The notes beneath the pieces were generated by a model, which saw only the letters and a list, made by a program, of their open reading frames with translations, ran no database searches and was not told the DNA's origin. From Pseudonocardiaceae bacterium (GTDB lineage Bacteria; Actinomycetota; Actinomycetes; Mycobacteriales; Pseudonocardiaceae), in the NCBI GenBank assembly GCA_009379845.1, contig WHSZ01000010.1, forward strand, positions 47,394 to 111,393: DNA of 64,000 nucleotides, in the 5' to 3' direction. Positions within the stretch are counted from its first letter, which is position 1. Each line of letters opens with the position of its first letter. The position numbers were made by a program, and so were the translations under genes. Below are positions 27,070-35,852 of this stretch, piece after piece.

Positions 27070-27176
27070 CGAACACCTTTCTCGCCGCTCAGCAGGCAGG
27101 AACAGGGCTCTCAGTGTGTCACCGGCCGCTACGTCACGGCAGCGCGTATCACCCGTCTCTGATTTACCTGAAACTA

Positions 27177-27193
27177 TGCCTACCTACTAGGCA
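27177..27193. promoter_or_regulatory. 17-bp palindrome in the acyl-CoA ligase/sigma factor gap
   Basis: TGCCTA (27177-27182) and TAGGCA (27188-27193) flank CCTAC, with CCTACTAGG nested inside. Short palindromes like this are typical TetR-family operators. It is 108 bp upstream of the ligase start and 42 bp upstream of the leader peptide start. Its regulator is unknown. Confidence 0.35.
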
Positions 27194-27234
27194 GTAATAA
27201 GTCGTATGCTGCGCTAGACACGAGGAGGGCAGCG

Positions 27235-27285
27235 ATGCCTGGACCGACGCCAGCGCGGCAAAACGGGGGTGCGAGCGACGGATGA
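27235..27285 (+). CDS. 16-codon leader peptide coupled to the sigma factor gene
   Basis: The ATG at 27235 has a very strong Shine-Dalgarno (GAGGAGGG, five bases upstream) and codes MPGPTPARQNGGASDG. Its TGA overlaps the sigma factor ATG (ATGA at 27282-27285). The sigma gene's own ribosome-binding site is poorer, so translation of the leader probably feeds it. The peptide has no rare-amino-acid run that would suggest classical attenuation. It is called from the signals alone. Confidence 0.55.
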   Translation: MPGPTPARQNGGASDG

Positions 27286-27968
27286 GCGCAGCGCATAGTG
27301 CCGTTGTGCGCGCCGGAACCGGTGCCGAACCGCTTCGCGCGGTTGATCGATCCGCGCCGTCGCGTGCCAAGCTCACGGCCGTGCCCGCCGAGCAGGCCGG
27401 TGAGGTGGAGCAGTCCGCGGAGATGCTCGCCGGCTGGCAGCTGGTGCGCAGCGCCCAGGCAGGCGATTCCACCGCGTTCGGCCAGCTCTACGACCGCTAC
27501 GTCGGCGTGGTGTACCGCTACGTGCTGTTCCGGCTCGGCGACCGGGACCTCGCGGAGGACGTCACCAGCGAGACGTTCCTGCGCGCGCTGCGCCGGATCA
27601 CCTCGATCAAGTACCAGGGGCGGGACGTGGGTGCCTGGTTCATCACGATCGCCCGCAACCTGGTGCTCGATCACGTGAAGTCCAGCCGCTTCCGGCTCGA
27701 GGTCGCCACCGCCGAGGTGGACGATCCGGACGCCACGCACGAAGGCCCCGAGCAGCAGGTGCTGGCCGGGATCACCAAATCCGAGCTGCTGGACTGCATC
27801 GCCCGGCTCGGCGACGACCAGCGGGAATGCATCACGCTACGGTTCCTGCAGGGCCTGTCCGTCGCGGAAACCGCCGAGATAATGAACCGCAACGACGGCG
27901 CGATCAAGGCGCTGCAACACCGCGCCGTGCGCCGGCTCGCCCAGCTGCTGCCGGACGGCGTGCACTGA
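27282..27968 (+). CDS. bldN: BldN-like ECF RNA polymerase sigma factor
   Basis: A 228-residue ECF sigma factor. Residues 1-50 are a low-complexity extension like the pro-region of Streptomyces BldN. Region 2 follows (about 53-125: AFGQLYDRYVGVVYRYVLFRLGDRDLAEDVTSETFLRALRR), then region 4 (about 165-220: LDCIARLGDDQRECITLRFLQGLSVAETAEIMNRNDGAIKALQHRAVRRL). In Streptomyces BldN drives aerial growth genes and is held by anti-sigma RsbN, coded next to it, as here. A promoter is expected in 27070-27234. The name rests on extension, size and neighbour. Confidence 0.82.
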   Translation: MSAAHSAVVRAGTGAEPLRAVDRSAPSRAKLTAVPAEQAGEVEQSAEMLAGWQLVRSAQAGDSTAFGQLYDRYVGVVYRYVLFRLGDRDLAEDVTSETFLRALRRITSIKYQGRDVGAWFITIARNLVLDHVKSSRFRLEVATAEVDDPDATHEGPEQQVLAGITKSELLDCIARLGDDQRECITLRFLQGLSVAETAEIMNRNDGAIKALQHRAVRRLAQLLPDGVH

Positions 27969-28078
27969 CCGGTACTTCCCCCGAACGGCTGCGTGTCCGT
28001 AACGGATAGCAGGCGTACTCGTTGCTTGGTCAGACGAAACACCGCATGCTCGAAGCATGCCCGAGCTGGGTTGGAACG

Positions 28079-29206
28079 GTGACTGGACACGGCACGCCCG
28101 CGGATGAGCGGGCACGGCAGGAGCGTTTCGCGCGCGCCCTGGAAGCCGGCCGGCCAGCCGAGGTGTCCGCGACCAATGAATTCGGCCGTGAACTGGGAAT
28201 CGTCGACGCGCTGCGCGCTATCGGTGATCAGGCCGAGCCCGGCACGGCGACCAAGGCGCGGATCGCGCGGCGGATCGAGAGGTATCCGGCGCGCGGGCGG
28301 CCACGCCAGCGAGCGCGGGCCCGGTTGGCCGCCTCGCTGGTCGCCGGGTTCTGCCTGCTGCTCGCGTTGCCCGCGTTGCTGCTTGCCAGGGACGCACTGC
28401 CGGGCGATCCGCTTTACGCGCTCAAGCGCGCCGGCGAGCAGGCCGAGCTCGCGCTGAGCACGGACGGCGACGCGGAGGCCCGCAAGCACCTCGAGTTCGC
28501 CAGCGAGCGGCTTGACGAGCTGGCCCTGCTCGCCGAACAGCCGGATTCCGCACCCGAGGCGTTCCGCCGCGCGTTCGACGACTTCGCGAGCGAGACGACC
28601 GAGGGCGTGGCCGTGCTCATCCCGGCCGCGACGAACTCGGACGGCCAGCAGCTGAAATGGCTCAACGCCTGGGCGGATACCCAAGCCGACCGGCTGCGCG
28701 GCAGCTTGCCAGGGTTGCCGGCACACGCCGAGGCGCCGAGGGCGAGCTCGCTCGCGTTGCTCGCGAAGATCGAGGATCGGGCCAGCGCGCTGTGGAAGCG
28801 GATGCGCTGCCCGCGGATCACCTCGGGGCGTACCGACGAGCTGGGCGCGCTGCCGGCGGCGGGTCCGTGCACCGGCTTCGGGCAGCGCGGCCGGTACGCC
28901 GTCGGGCCACCATCCGTCCGGCGGTCCGCGCCGGACGGCGATCCGCCCGCGCTGGTTGAAGCCGAAACCGCCGAAACCGCCGCACCGAGCGTCCCAACCA
29001 CACCCGCGCCGACGCCCATCATCACGCCGACCCGCGAATCGGCCGCCACGCCGGCGCGGCCATCCACGACCCCGACGCGGCCGACGCCAACCGCGCCACG
29101 GCCACCCGCCGCGCCCGACCGGCCGGAGTTGCGCGTGCCGTTACCAACCAGGTTGGGCAGCGTCCCGCCGCTCGTGCCCGGCTTGCCGACCGTGCGGATT
29201 GGTTAG
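28079..29206 (+). CDS. RsbN-like DUF5667 membrane anti-sigma factor
   Basis: A 375-residue protein: a cytoplasmic N-terminus (ERARQERFARALEAG, residues 6-25) that should bind the sigma factor, one transmembrane helix (about 82-102: LAASLVAGFCLLLALPALLLA), then the DUF5667 extracytoplasmic segment (DALPGDPLYALKRAGEQAELALS...HLEFASERLDEL). The tail is a long Pro/Thr/Ala-rich stretch. Streptomyces RsbN has the same order beside bldN. The GTG at 28079 puts the anti-sigma motif at the N-terminus; starts at 28022 or 28046 are possible. Confidence 0.75.
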   Translation: MTGHGTPADERARQERFARALEAGRPAEVSATNEFGRELGIVDALRAIGDQAEPGTATKARIARRIERYPARGRPRQRARARLAASLVAGFCLLLALPALLLARDALPGDPLYALKRAGEQAELALSTDGDAEARKHLEFASERLDELALLAEQPDSAPEAFRRAFDDFASETTEGVAVLIPAATNSDGQQLKWLNAWADTQADRLRGSLPGLPAHAEAPRASSLALLAKIEDRASALWKRMRCPRITSGRTDELGALPAAGPCTGFGQRGRYAVGPPSVRRSAPDGDPPALVEAETAETAAPSVPTTPAPTPIITPTRESAATPARPSTTPTRPTPTAPRPPAAPDRPELRVPLPTRLGSVPPLVPGLPTVRIG

Positions 29207-29281
29207 AACGCATTGCTACTAATCTCGCTACCCTGAGCCGACAGGGCTCACACGCCGGGCGAGGAGAACTACGGAGGCGCG

Positions 29282-30196
29282 GTGTCAGGGCGTGGCGGTA
29301 GCAAGAATCGCGAGCTCGAGCAATTGGCCGCGCTCGCGGGGGAGGCGTCCGCGGAAGCGGCCGTCGCCCTGGAACACGTGCCACCCCAGGAACCGGCGGG
29401 CGAATCGCTCGCCCCTCCGGTGGCGCCCGACCTGACCGCGGCGGCGTTCTTCGACGTGGACAACACCATGATGATCGGTGCGTCGATCTTCCATTTCGCC
29501 AGGGGACTGGCTTCCCGGAAATATTTCCGCGCGTCGGATCTAGCGGATTTCGCTTGGCAGCAAACGAAGTTTCGGGTCGGCGGCCGGGAGAAGCAGGACA
29601 ACGTGCGTGCCGTGCGGGAGCAGGCGCTCTCCTTCATCGCGGGGCGATCCGTCGAGGAGCTGGTGAGCACCGGCGAGGAGATCTACGACGAGCTGATGGC
29701 CGACAAGATCTGGCCGGGCACCAGGGCGCTCGCCCAGATGCATCTGGACGCGGGGCAGCGGGTGTGGCTGGTGACCGCGACACCGGTGGAGCTGGCCGCG
29801 ATCCTCGCGCGCCGGCTGGGCCTGTCCGGCGCGCTCGGCACCGTCGCGGAGAGCGCCGACGGGGTGTTCACCGGCCGGCTGGTGGGGGAAATGCTGCACG
29901 GCCGCGCGAAGGCGCACGCGGTGCGCGCGCTGGCCGCCAGGGAAGGGCTGAACCTGCGGCGGTGCACGGCGTACTCCGACTCGTCCAACGACATCCCGAT
30001 GCTCTCGGTGGTGGGCACCGCGATCGCGGTCAACCCGGACGGCGGGCTTCGCGAGGTGGCCCGCAAGCGCGGCTGGGAGATCCGGGATTTCCGCACCGGG
30101 CGCAAGGCCGCCAAGATCGGCGTCCCCTCGGTGCTCGGCGCGGGCGCGGTGGCCGGCGCCGTCGCCGCCGGCATGGCCTACCGCCGCCGCGCCTAG
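29282..30196 (+). CDS. HAD-IB family phosphatase (SerB-like, Rv0505c-like)
   Basis: A 304-residue protein with a disordered first 50 residues. HAD motifs: I in [13 protein letters not shown] (about 56-62, DxDxT), II in [13 protein letters not shown] (about 163), and III/IV in [12 protein letters not shown] and [12 protein letters not shown] (about 237). A Gly/Ala-rich segment near the end ([20 protein letters not shown]) could be a short membrane anchor. HAD-IB members remove phosphate from phosphoserine or lysolipids, and the neighbouring acyltransferase makes a lipid substrate plausible. It starts at GTG 29282. Confidence 0.82.
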   Translation: MSGRGGSKNRELEQLAALAGEASAEAAVALEHVPPQEPAGESLAPPVAPDLTAAAFFDVDNTMMIGASIFHFARGLASRKYFRASDLADFAWQQTKFRVGGREKQDNVRAVREQALSFIAGRSVEELVSTGEEIYDELMADKIWPGTRALAQMHLDAGQRVWLVTATPVELAAILARRLGLSGALGTVAESADGVFTGRLVGEMLHGRAKAHAVRALAAREGLNLRRCTAYSDSSNDIPMLSVVGTAIAVNPDGGLREVARKRGWEIRDFRTGRKAAKIGVPSVLGAGAVAGAVAAGMAYRRRA

Positions 30197-30197
30197 C

Positions 30198-31205
30198 TCA
30201 GCCGCGGAAAACGCTGCGGCGGCGGGCGAGCCCCCGGTACAGCGTGTGCTGGATGCGCTCCCGCACCTGGTCGGTGAGGTTGAAGACGAGCATCGGGTCC
30301 TCGGCCGCCTGCTCGCCGAACTCCGTCGTATCGATCGGCTCGGAGAACTCGATGTGCCACTTCGTGGGTAGCGGGATCGCGCCGAGCGGACCGAACCACG
30401 GGAAGAACGGCGTTACAGGGAAGTACGGCATGCCGAGCAACCGGGCGAGCGGCTTGATGTCGGCCAGCTTCGGGTAGATCTCCTCGGCGCCCACGATCGA
30501 GCACGGCACGATCGGCACGCCGCTGCGCAGCGCGGCGGACACGAAACCGCCTCGCCCGAACCGCTGCAGCTTGTACCGGTCGGCGAACGGTTTACCGATG
30601 CCCTTGAAACCCTCCGGCCACACCCCGACCAGCTCGCCGGACGCGAGCAGCCGTTCGGCATCGGGATGGCAGGCGAGGGTCTGCCCGGACTTGCGGGCAA
30701 GCGAACCGAGGCCGGGCAGCTGGAACACCAGGTCGGCGGCCAGCATCCGGAGGTGCCGCTCGGCCGGATGACCGTCGTGCACGGCCAGACAGGTCATCAC
30801 CGCATCCCACGGCAACGTGCCGGAGTGGTTGGCCACCACCAGCGCACCACCGCTGGCCGGCAGATTGTCCAATCCGGACGTCTCCACCCGGAACCATTTG
30901 TCCGCGATGATCCGCAACGGTGGGTAAATCACCGTCTCGGTGAGTTCGGCGTCGAAACCGAACTCGTCAACCTCGTACTCGCCGGTCAGCCGCCGCCGGA
31001 AGAACCCGAGAAGCTCGGACAGGTCCGGCAGCCACGAGTCCGACTTAACCCGCGCGGGCGGGTGCTCCACAATGGACGGACGGGCGGGCGGCCGGACACG
31101 ACCATTGTTGTCGGCGCCTCCAGCGCCGGCGGGCGCCGTGCTGGTAACGCCGCGCCGGCTAGGGCCATGCAGCGGGATTACCTCCGCCTCAGGCATGGCA
31201 GTCAC
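30198..31205 (-). CDS. PlsC-type 1-acylglycerol-3-phosphate acyltransferase-like protein (Rv0502-like)
   Basis: A 335-residue protein. The catalytic block I is NHSGTLPWDAVM (about 127-138), with His and Asp in an HxxxxxD-type spacing one longer than the usual HX4D. Block III is GVWPEGFKGIGKPF (about 193-206), followed by VPIVPCSIVGAEE. Residues 1-60 are disordered. It probably acylates a lysophospholipid or related lipid at the membrane face. GTG at 31205, with an ATG at 31196 as the alternative. It is convergent with the HAD phosphatase, one base apart. Confidence 0.83.
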   Translation of the reverse strand: MTAMPEAEVIPLHGPSRRGVTSTAPAGAGGADNNGRVRPPARPSIVEHPPARVKSDSWLPDLSELLGFFRRRLTGEYEVDEFGFDAELTETVIYPPLRIIADKWFRVETSGLDNLPASGGALVVANHSGTLPWDAVMTCLAVHDGHPAERHLRMLAADLVFQLPGLGSLARKSGQTLACHPDAERLLASGELVGVWPEGFKGIGKPFADRYKLQRFGRGGFVSAALRSGVPIVPCSIVGAEEIYPKLADIKPLARLLGMPYFPVTPFFPWFGPLGAIPLPTKWHIEFSEPIDTTEFGEQAAEDPMLVFNLTDQVRERIQHTLYRGLARRRSVFRG

Positions 31206-31274
31206 TTCCCAATTCTGTTGACTGGTCGATCAGTTCGCCGTCGAGGGGGCGATCGACGACGATCACTGTCGCTG

Positions 31275-32309
31275 TTACGTGGCGGGCGCGCCACTGCCGA
31301 GCCGTCGCTCCAACCCGCTCAACCATGAAGTACCGACCACCGGACGCAAGGCGCGCCCGTTCACGTAGTCATCGAACGCCTCGCGGGTGCTGTACTTCGG
31401 CGTGTAACCAAAGTCTTGCTTGAGTCTCGTGGTGTCCACAACCCGTCCGAAGTTAAGTAATTGCAACTGATCGGTGGAGAAATCCACCAGCGGGGCACCA
31501 CTGAACACCCGGCCGGCTACCGGCATCACCGAGCGCGGAACCGGGACCTCGAACCGCCGCGCGCGACGAATCGCTTGGGACAGCGTCAAAACACCGTCCC
31601 CGCCGACGTTGAAGACGCCGGGATTCTTGGTGAGCGTCGCCTGCTCGAGCACGGTCAACGCATCGTCGGCATGCAGGAACTGCATGCGGGCGTCCGACCC
31701 GAACACGGACGGCGTGATCGGCAACGAGAAGTACCTTGTCAACACCGTGTCGACGCTGGGGCCGATCAGATTGGTGAGCCGCACGACGGTGACGTCCACA
31801 TCCGGGCGGCGCCGGGAGAAGCCGCGCACGTAGCCCTCGACCTCGACGGCGTCCTTGCTGTATCCGCTCGACGAGCTCGGGACCAGCTTGGAGTCCTCGG
31901 TGAACACCGCCGGCGCGCGGGAACTCGCGCCGTACACCGCGGCGGTGGACTTGACGACCAGCTTGCGCACCTTCGGGGCACGCTGGCACGCGGCCAGCAG
32001 CTGCATCGTGCCGATGACGTTCATTTCCTTGATCGCGGTGCGCCGTCCGGGGCCGGCCGGGTGCGCCGTGCAAGACGCATGTACCACGGTGTCAACGTCG
32101 GCGTTACTGATCACTTTGGCGATCAATGGGTTCCGGATATCCGCGCGGACGAATTCGGCCCGCCCCATGCGCTCGAGCAGGCGCATGGTTGGGGCCACGG
32201 TATCAACGCCGATGACACGCTCAATGTTCGGATTGTTCGCCAGTCGAGCAACGAGCCGACCACCTAGGTGGCCGCCAACACCGGTGACCAATACGACATT
32301 GGACGCCAT
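31275..32309 (-). CDS. NAD-dependent epimerase/dehydratase (Rv0501/GalE2-like)
   Basis: A 344-residue extended short-chain dehydrogenase: VLVTGVGGHLGGRLVARL (NAD loop, 6-23), VIGVDTVAP, VHASCTAHP, VVKSTAAVYGASSRAP, and the YxxxK pair in SGYSKDAVEVEGY (about 147-152, with YSKDA rather than the usual YxxxK). The missing lysine spacing makes catalysis by the textbook triad uncertain. It reads towards the acyltransferase gene, as Rv0501-Rv0502 do. Substrate unknown; a nucleotide sugar is likely. Confidence 0.82.
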   Translation of the reverse strand: MASNVVLVTGVGGHLGGRLVARLANNPNIERVIGVDTVAPTMRLLERMGRAEFVRADIRNPLIAKVISNADVDTVVHASCTAHPAGPGRRTAIKEMNVIGTMQLLAACQRAPKVRKLVVKSTAAVYGASSRAPAVFTEDSKLVPSSSSGYSKDAVEVEGYVRGFSRRRPDVDVTVVRLTNLIGPSVDTVLTRYFSLPITPSVFGSDARMQFLHADDALTVLEQATLTKNPGVFNVGGDGVLTLSQAIRRARRFEVPVPRSVMPVAGRVFSGAPLVDFSTDQLQLLNFGRVVDTTRLKQDFGYTPKYSTREAFDDYVNGRALRPVVGTSWLSGLERRLGSGAPAT

Positions 32310-32534
32310 CCGGCCCCCTAAAAGCGAAGTTGAGATGCTTTCGAGACGTAAATGTGCGAACCAGCGCCATGCTACGCCTGAATCGCTCCAAGAGACCCAC
32401 CGTTATGGCTGGATTGGCCTGTGCGGGCGACAGGAAGCGGCGAATTTCGCCCGTTTGGCGGCCCATCTGCCATAGGCAGTGGCTTATGTATTCGCGAAGG
32501 GGTGGCCGGCTCAGCGTTCTGAGTTCGGGCTGCG

Positions 32535-32636
32535 CTACTTGCCTTGCTTGCGGCGTTGCACACGCGTCCTGCGGAGGAGCTTGCGATGCTTCTTCTTGGA
32601 CATGCGCTTGCGGCGCTTCTTGATAACTGAACCCAC
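32535..32636 (-). CDS. 30S ribosomal protein bS22 (AURKAIP1/COX24-like, 33 residues)
   Basis: GTG at 32636 with AAGGAA upstream opens a 33-residue, extremely basic peptide: it starts [20 protein letters not shown] and continues [13 protein letters not shown]. This is the actinobacterial small ribosomal protein bS22, which in mycobacterial ribosomes sits near the decoding centre. Rv0500B is in the same place, between an epimerase gene and the excisionase-like gene. The 225-bp gap towards the epimerase (32310-32534) holds only a weak hairpin (CTCAG/CTGAG). Confidence 0.93.
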   Translation of the reverse strand: MGSVIKKRRKRMSKKKHRKLLRRTRVQRRKQGK

Positions 32637-32787
32637 GAACGTTCCTTAGCTTCATCGTTGTCTTGATGGCACCCGGTGCCCGGCTTCGGCCAGCAGCCGA
32701 GCGAGCGATCAAGACACCAGGTACGAGCGACTCTTCAGCCTACCTGTGCCAGGAACGTGGCTATCGCGGGGTCGTGCGTGGAGATCG

Positions 32788-33000
32788 CTATCCCGCGTCG
32801 AAATAGGCGTTCTCCAGGTAAGCGTGTACTGCTTTTTCGGGTACCCGAAACGACTTGCCCACCCTGGCCGCCGGCAGCTCACCGGAGTGCACCAGGCGAT
32901 AGACGGTCATCTTGGACACCCGCATCAGGGCCGCCACCTCGGCGACCGTCAGGAACTGCACCTGCCCTGGCGCAGGTGGGTCGCTCTTGTCCGCCGGCAT
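32788..33000 (-). CDS. excisionase/BldC-like helix-turn-helix protein (Rv0500A-like)
   Basis: A 70-residue protein that is one MerR-type domain: FLTVAEVAALMRVSKMTVYRLVHSGELPAARVGKSFRVPEKAVHAYLENAYF, helix-turn-helix at about 17-38 and wing at about 45-55. It is common beside bS22 and proC in actinobacteria and is a chromosomal regulator, not a phage gene. The ATG at 33000 is the most family-like start; its Shine-Dalgarno is weak. Confidence 0.83.
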   Translation of the reverse strand: MPADKSDPPAPGQVQFLTVAEVAALMRVSKMTVYRLVHSGELPAARVGKSFRVPEKAVHAYLENAYFDAG

Positions 33001-33144
33001 ACATTCACCGTGTCCTTCGACACGTGTCGCGCCGTCGGCTTCCCCACCGACGGTATCGACACGCACGTGCTTGCTCGAGGGTAGCGGGACTGGTGGGACT
33101 CCTGCGACCGCTGTGAGTCGATCGGCCTAAGAACAGGGCGACTT

Positions 33145-33957
33145 TCAGTCCGTTTCGTGGGCTTTACCCAGCTCGATCGAGCGATCCCGTGCCGCCTCGA
33201 TCGCGCCGAGCAGCGCGGCGCGCACGCCGTGCCGTTCCAGTTCCCTGATCGCGTTGATCGTGGTGCCACCGGGGGAAGTGACCGCCTCCCGCAGGGTGAC
33301 GGGGTGATCCCCGGTCTCGGCGAGCATCGTGGACGCCCCGACCGCGGACTGGATGATCAGCTTCTCGGAAACCGACCGTGGCAGCCCGAGCAAGATGCCC
33401 GCGTCGATCATGGCCTCGACCAGGAAGAAGAAGTAGGCCGGCCCGGATCCGGACAGCGCGGTGACCGCGTCCTGCTGCGATTCCGGCAGCTTGACGACCT
33501 TGCCGACGCTGCCGAGCATCTCCTCGACAAGCGCCAGGTGTTCGGGAGCTGCGTGGGTGCCCGCCGAGATCGCGCTCATCGCCTCGCCAACCAGCATCGG
33601 GGTGTTCGGCATGACCCGGACAACCGGCACGCCGTCCGGCAACCGCCGCTCGTACAGCTTCGTCGGCAGGCCGGCGCACAGCGACACGATCAGCGTCTGC
33701 TCGGAAACCAGCGTCGCCAGCTCGTCAAGCAGCGGCTCGATATCCTGCGGCTTGACCGCGACGACCAGGACGTCGGCGCGCTTGGCCGCCTCCGGCACGC
33801 TGGCCGAGGCGATGCCGTAACGTGCGGTGAGCTCCTCGGCGCGCTCCGGATAGCGTTCCGTGAACAGCAGGTCATCCGCGCTCCGCCCGCTGCTCAGCAG
33901 GCCGGAAAGCAGCGCTTCACCGATCTTGCCGGCGCCAAGTACCGCGATAGTGCTCAT
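33145..33957 (-). CDS. proC: pyrroline-5-carboxylate reductase
   Basis: A 270-residue enzyme that makes proline by reducing pyrroline-5-carboxylate with NAD(P)H. N-terminal Rossmann motif VLGAGKIGEALLSGL (6-20), VAVKPQDIEPLL, VVRVMPNTPMLVGE (about 115), and the C-terminal family signature ALSGSGPAYFFFLVEAMIDAG with TSPGGTTINAI. Length is normal. Proline dehydrogenase at 34838 runs the opposite flow, so proline synthesis and breakdown lie close together. Confidence 0.95.
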   Translation of the reverse strand: MSTIAVLGAGKIGEALLSGLLSSGRSADDLLFTERYPERAEELTARYGIASASVPEAAKRADVLVVAVKPQDIEPLLDELATLVSEQTLIVSLCAGLPTKLYERRLPDGVPVVRVMPNTPMLVGEAMSAISAGTHAAPEHLALVEEMLGSVGKVVKLPESQQDAVTALSGSGPAYFFFLVEAMIDAGILLGLPRSVSEKLIIQSAVGASTMLAETGDHPVTLREAVTSPGGTTINAIRELERHGVRAALLGAIEAARDRSIELGKAHETD

Positions 33958-33979
33958 GGCGGAAGCCTAACGGCTTCCG

Positions 33980-34026
33980 CTCGTGAGTCTTTTTGGGTGC
34001 TATAGCACCCAAAAAAGACTCACGAG
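33980..34026. repeat. second palindromic repeat family, copy 2
   Basis: A 47-bp near-perfect palindrome (33980-34002 against 34003-34026, one extra A on the right). The left arm begins CTCGTGAGTCTTTTTGGGTG. It shares TCGTGAGTCTTTTTGGGTGC and the following TATA with copy 1 at 18513. The TGA stop of the thioesterase gene (34020-34022) lies inside it. Confidence 0.85.
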
Positions 34027-34841
34027 CTCGTCAGCGCCAGCTGACGAGCCTGGCACACCAGCTGGCCCGCGGAGTCCACCACGGTGGCGTCCTCGTCGAA
34101 CCACGGGCCGTGCACCGAGCGGGCGGACACCTCGACGCGCAGCCAGCCGGGCACAGGGCGGGCCCGCAGCAGCGCGGTCATCTGCAGCGTCGGCGACCAC
34201 CCGATCCGCCCGAGGTTGAAGGTCACCGGCACCGAGATATCGCCCGCGATCAGCGCGAACAGCGGGTCCGGCTGCTCATCGCGCGGCCGCGTCCAGAGCC
34301 GCAACCGCGGCGGCTGATCGGTCTTTCGCTCTAGGAATCCCGCACCGGCCCGATCGAGGTAGATCTCGCAGCCGGTGGTCAGGTTGGACACCGCGAGCAT
34401 CTTGTGCGCGGAGAAGTCCACCGCGTCCGCCGGTGGCGCGACCGGCATGGCCGGCACGTCGCTCCACTCCGGGCGCTGCGTCGGCAGCCGGCCGGTGGTG
34501 ACGACACCCTCCACGCAACTGCGCCCGCGCTGCTCGAGCAACACCGCGATGACCGCGGCCTGCCTGCCGATCTTGCGCACGTCGGTGCGCAGCAGTACCG
34601 GTCCGAATTCCGGAGCCCGCAGGAACTGCGCACTGACCGTCAACGGCTCGGCGGATCGATCGCCTTTCTCGCCGAGCAACGCGAGCGCCGTCCTGGCAAG
34701 CAGGGCAAGCAGGAAACCGCCGTGCGGCTTCGACCCGACCGCCCACTCCGGACGCAGCGTGGTGGTGTACGTCCCGTCGCCGAGCGAACGAGGGGTACTG
34801 GCCACACCGAACGATGTGGCTGGCTCCGGCTCCGTACTCAC
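34020..34841 (-). CDS. TesB-like hotdog-fold acyl-CoA thioesterase (Rv0499-like)
   Basis: A 273-residue double-hotdog protein: an N-terminal half with RPEWAVGSKPHGGFLLALLARTAL (about 30-53) and VSAQFLRAPEFGPVLLRTDV, and a C-terminal half with LRLWTRPRD and GWLRVEVSARSVHGPWFDEDATVVDSAGQLVCQARQLAL (about 235-270). It probably hydrolyses acyl-CoA; substrate unknown. The GTG at 34841 overlaps the proline dehydrogenase stop (GTGA). Its own stop comes from the palindrome at 33980-34026. Confidence 0.78.
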   Translation of the reverse strand: MSTEPEPATSFGVASTPRSLGDGTYTTTLRPEWAVGSKPHGGFLLALLARTALALLGEKGDRSAEPLTVSAQFLRAPEFGPVLLRTDVRKIGRQAAVIAVLLEQRGRSCVEGVVTTGRLPTQRPEWSDVPAMPVAPPADAVDFSAHKMLAVSNLTTGCEIYLDRAGAGFLERKTDQPPRLRLWTRPRDEQPDPLFALIAGDISVPVTFNLGRIGWSPTLQMTALLRARPVPGWLRVEVSARSVHGPWFDEDATVVDSAGQLVCQARQLALTSS

Positions 34842-35764
34842 TTACGACTGGCCAAAGCACGCAGAAAGAACGTGGTGTTCGCGGGGCGCTCCGCCAGGCG
34901 CCGCATCAGGTAGCCGTACCACTCCTCGCCGTACGGCACGTACACCCGCACCGTCTCACCTTGCGCGGCCAGTCGAAGCTGCTCGTCCGGCCGGGTTCCG
35001 TACAGCATCTGGTATTCGTAGCCGCCCGGCTTGCGGTCGTACCAGCGGGCGCGCTCGCCGATGATCCGCACCATCCGCGGGTCGTGCGTGGCGAACATCG
35101 GGTAGCCGTCCCCGGCCAGCAGCGTGTTGGCGCAGCGCACGTAGCTCAGATCGACGTCGTGCGAGCTGGTGAACGCGACGTCCTCCGGCTCGGCGTAGGC
35201 GCCCTTGCACAGCCGCACCCGCGAGCCGCTGCCGGACAGCGCGGTGCAGTCGGCCTCGGTGCGGTACAGGTACGACTGCAACACCGCGCCGACCCATGGC
35301 CACCGCTGCCGCAGCTTGTTCAGCACCCGCAGGGTGGAATCGGTCGTGGTGTGATCCTCCATGTCGAGGGTGACCGTCGTTTCGCAGCGCTCGGCCTCCG
35401 CGCAGATCCGCGAGGCACCCTCCAGCGCGAGCTCCTCGTCGAGCAATTGCCCGACGGCGGACAGCTTCACGCTCACCTCGGCCTGCCCCGCGATGCCGCG
35501 CTCGCCAAGCCCGGCCAGCAGCTCCAGGTACGCCCGCACGGTCCGCTCCGCGACTGACGAATCGGTGGTGTCCTCGCCGAGGTAGTCCAGTGTCACGGTC
35601 AACCCGGAGTTCACCAGCCGGTTGGCTACTTCGATCGCACTCGCCGTGGTTTCGCCTGCGACGAACCGTTCGACGAGGCTCCGGCTCAACGGGGCGGTGG
35701 CGACCGCACGACGAACGGCGTCGTTTCGGGCTGCGGCCAGGATCAATGAGCGCAACGGGTTCAC
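34838..35764 (-). CDS. proline dehydrogenase (monofunctional PRODH)
   Basis: A 308-residue FAD-dependent TIM-barrel enzyme that oxidises proline to pyrroline-5-carboxylate. Motifs: VTLDYLGEDTTD, VSVKLSAVGQ, TVTLDMEDHTTTDSTLRVL, VQSYLYRTEADC-like LQSYLYRTEAD, RLCKGAYAEPEDVAF (about 195) and YEYQMLYGTRPDEQ with VYVPYGEEWYGYLMRRLAERP near the end. It starts at GTG 35764. No P5C dehydrogenase gene is adjacent in this window. It is coupled to the thioesterase gene downstream. Confidence 0.9.
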   Translation of the reverse strand: MNPLRSLILAAARNDAVRRAVATAPLSRSLVERFVAGETTASAIEVANRLVNSGLTVTLDYLGEDTTDSSVAERTVRAYLELLAGLGERGIAGQAEVSVKLSAVGQLLDEELALEGASRICAEAERCETTVTLDMEDHTTTDSTLRVLNKLRQRWPWVGAVLQSYLYRTEADCTALSGSGSRVRLCKGAYAEPEDVAFTSSHDVDLSYVRCANTLLAGDGYPMFATHDPRMVRIIGERARWYDRKPGGYEYQMLYGTRPDEQLRLAAQGETVRVYVPYGEEWYGYLMRRLAERPANTTFFLRALASRK

Positions 35765-35852
35765 GAACTGACTGTACGACGAAACCGGGAGTAGGTGAGC
35801 ACACCCCACTCGCGAGTAGGTCGCACATCACGACCCACCAGCTTCCCGGGTA

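Noticed and set aside
32788..33000. Excisionase-like gene as a sign of an integrated phage or mobile element
   Set aside because: It is the Rv0500A-type chromosomal gene beside bS22 and proC, with no integrase, attachment site or phage gene around it.
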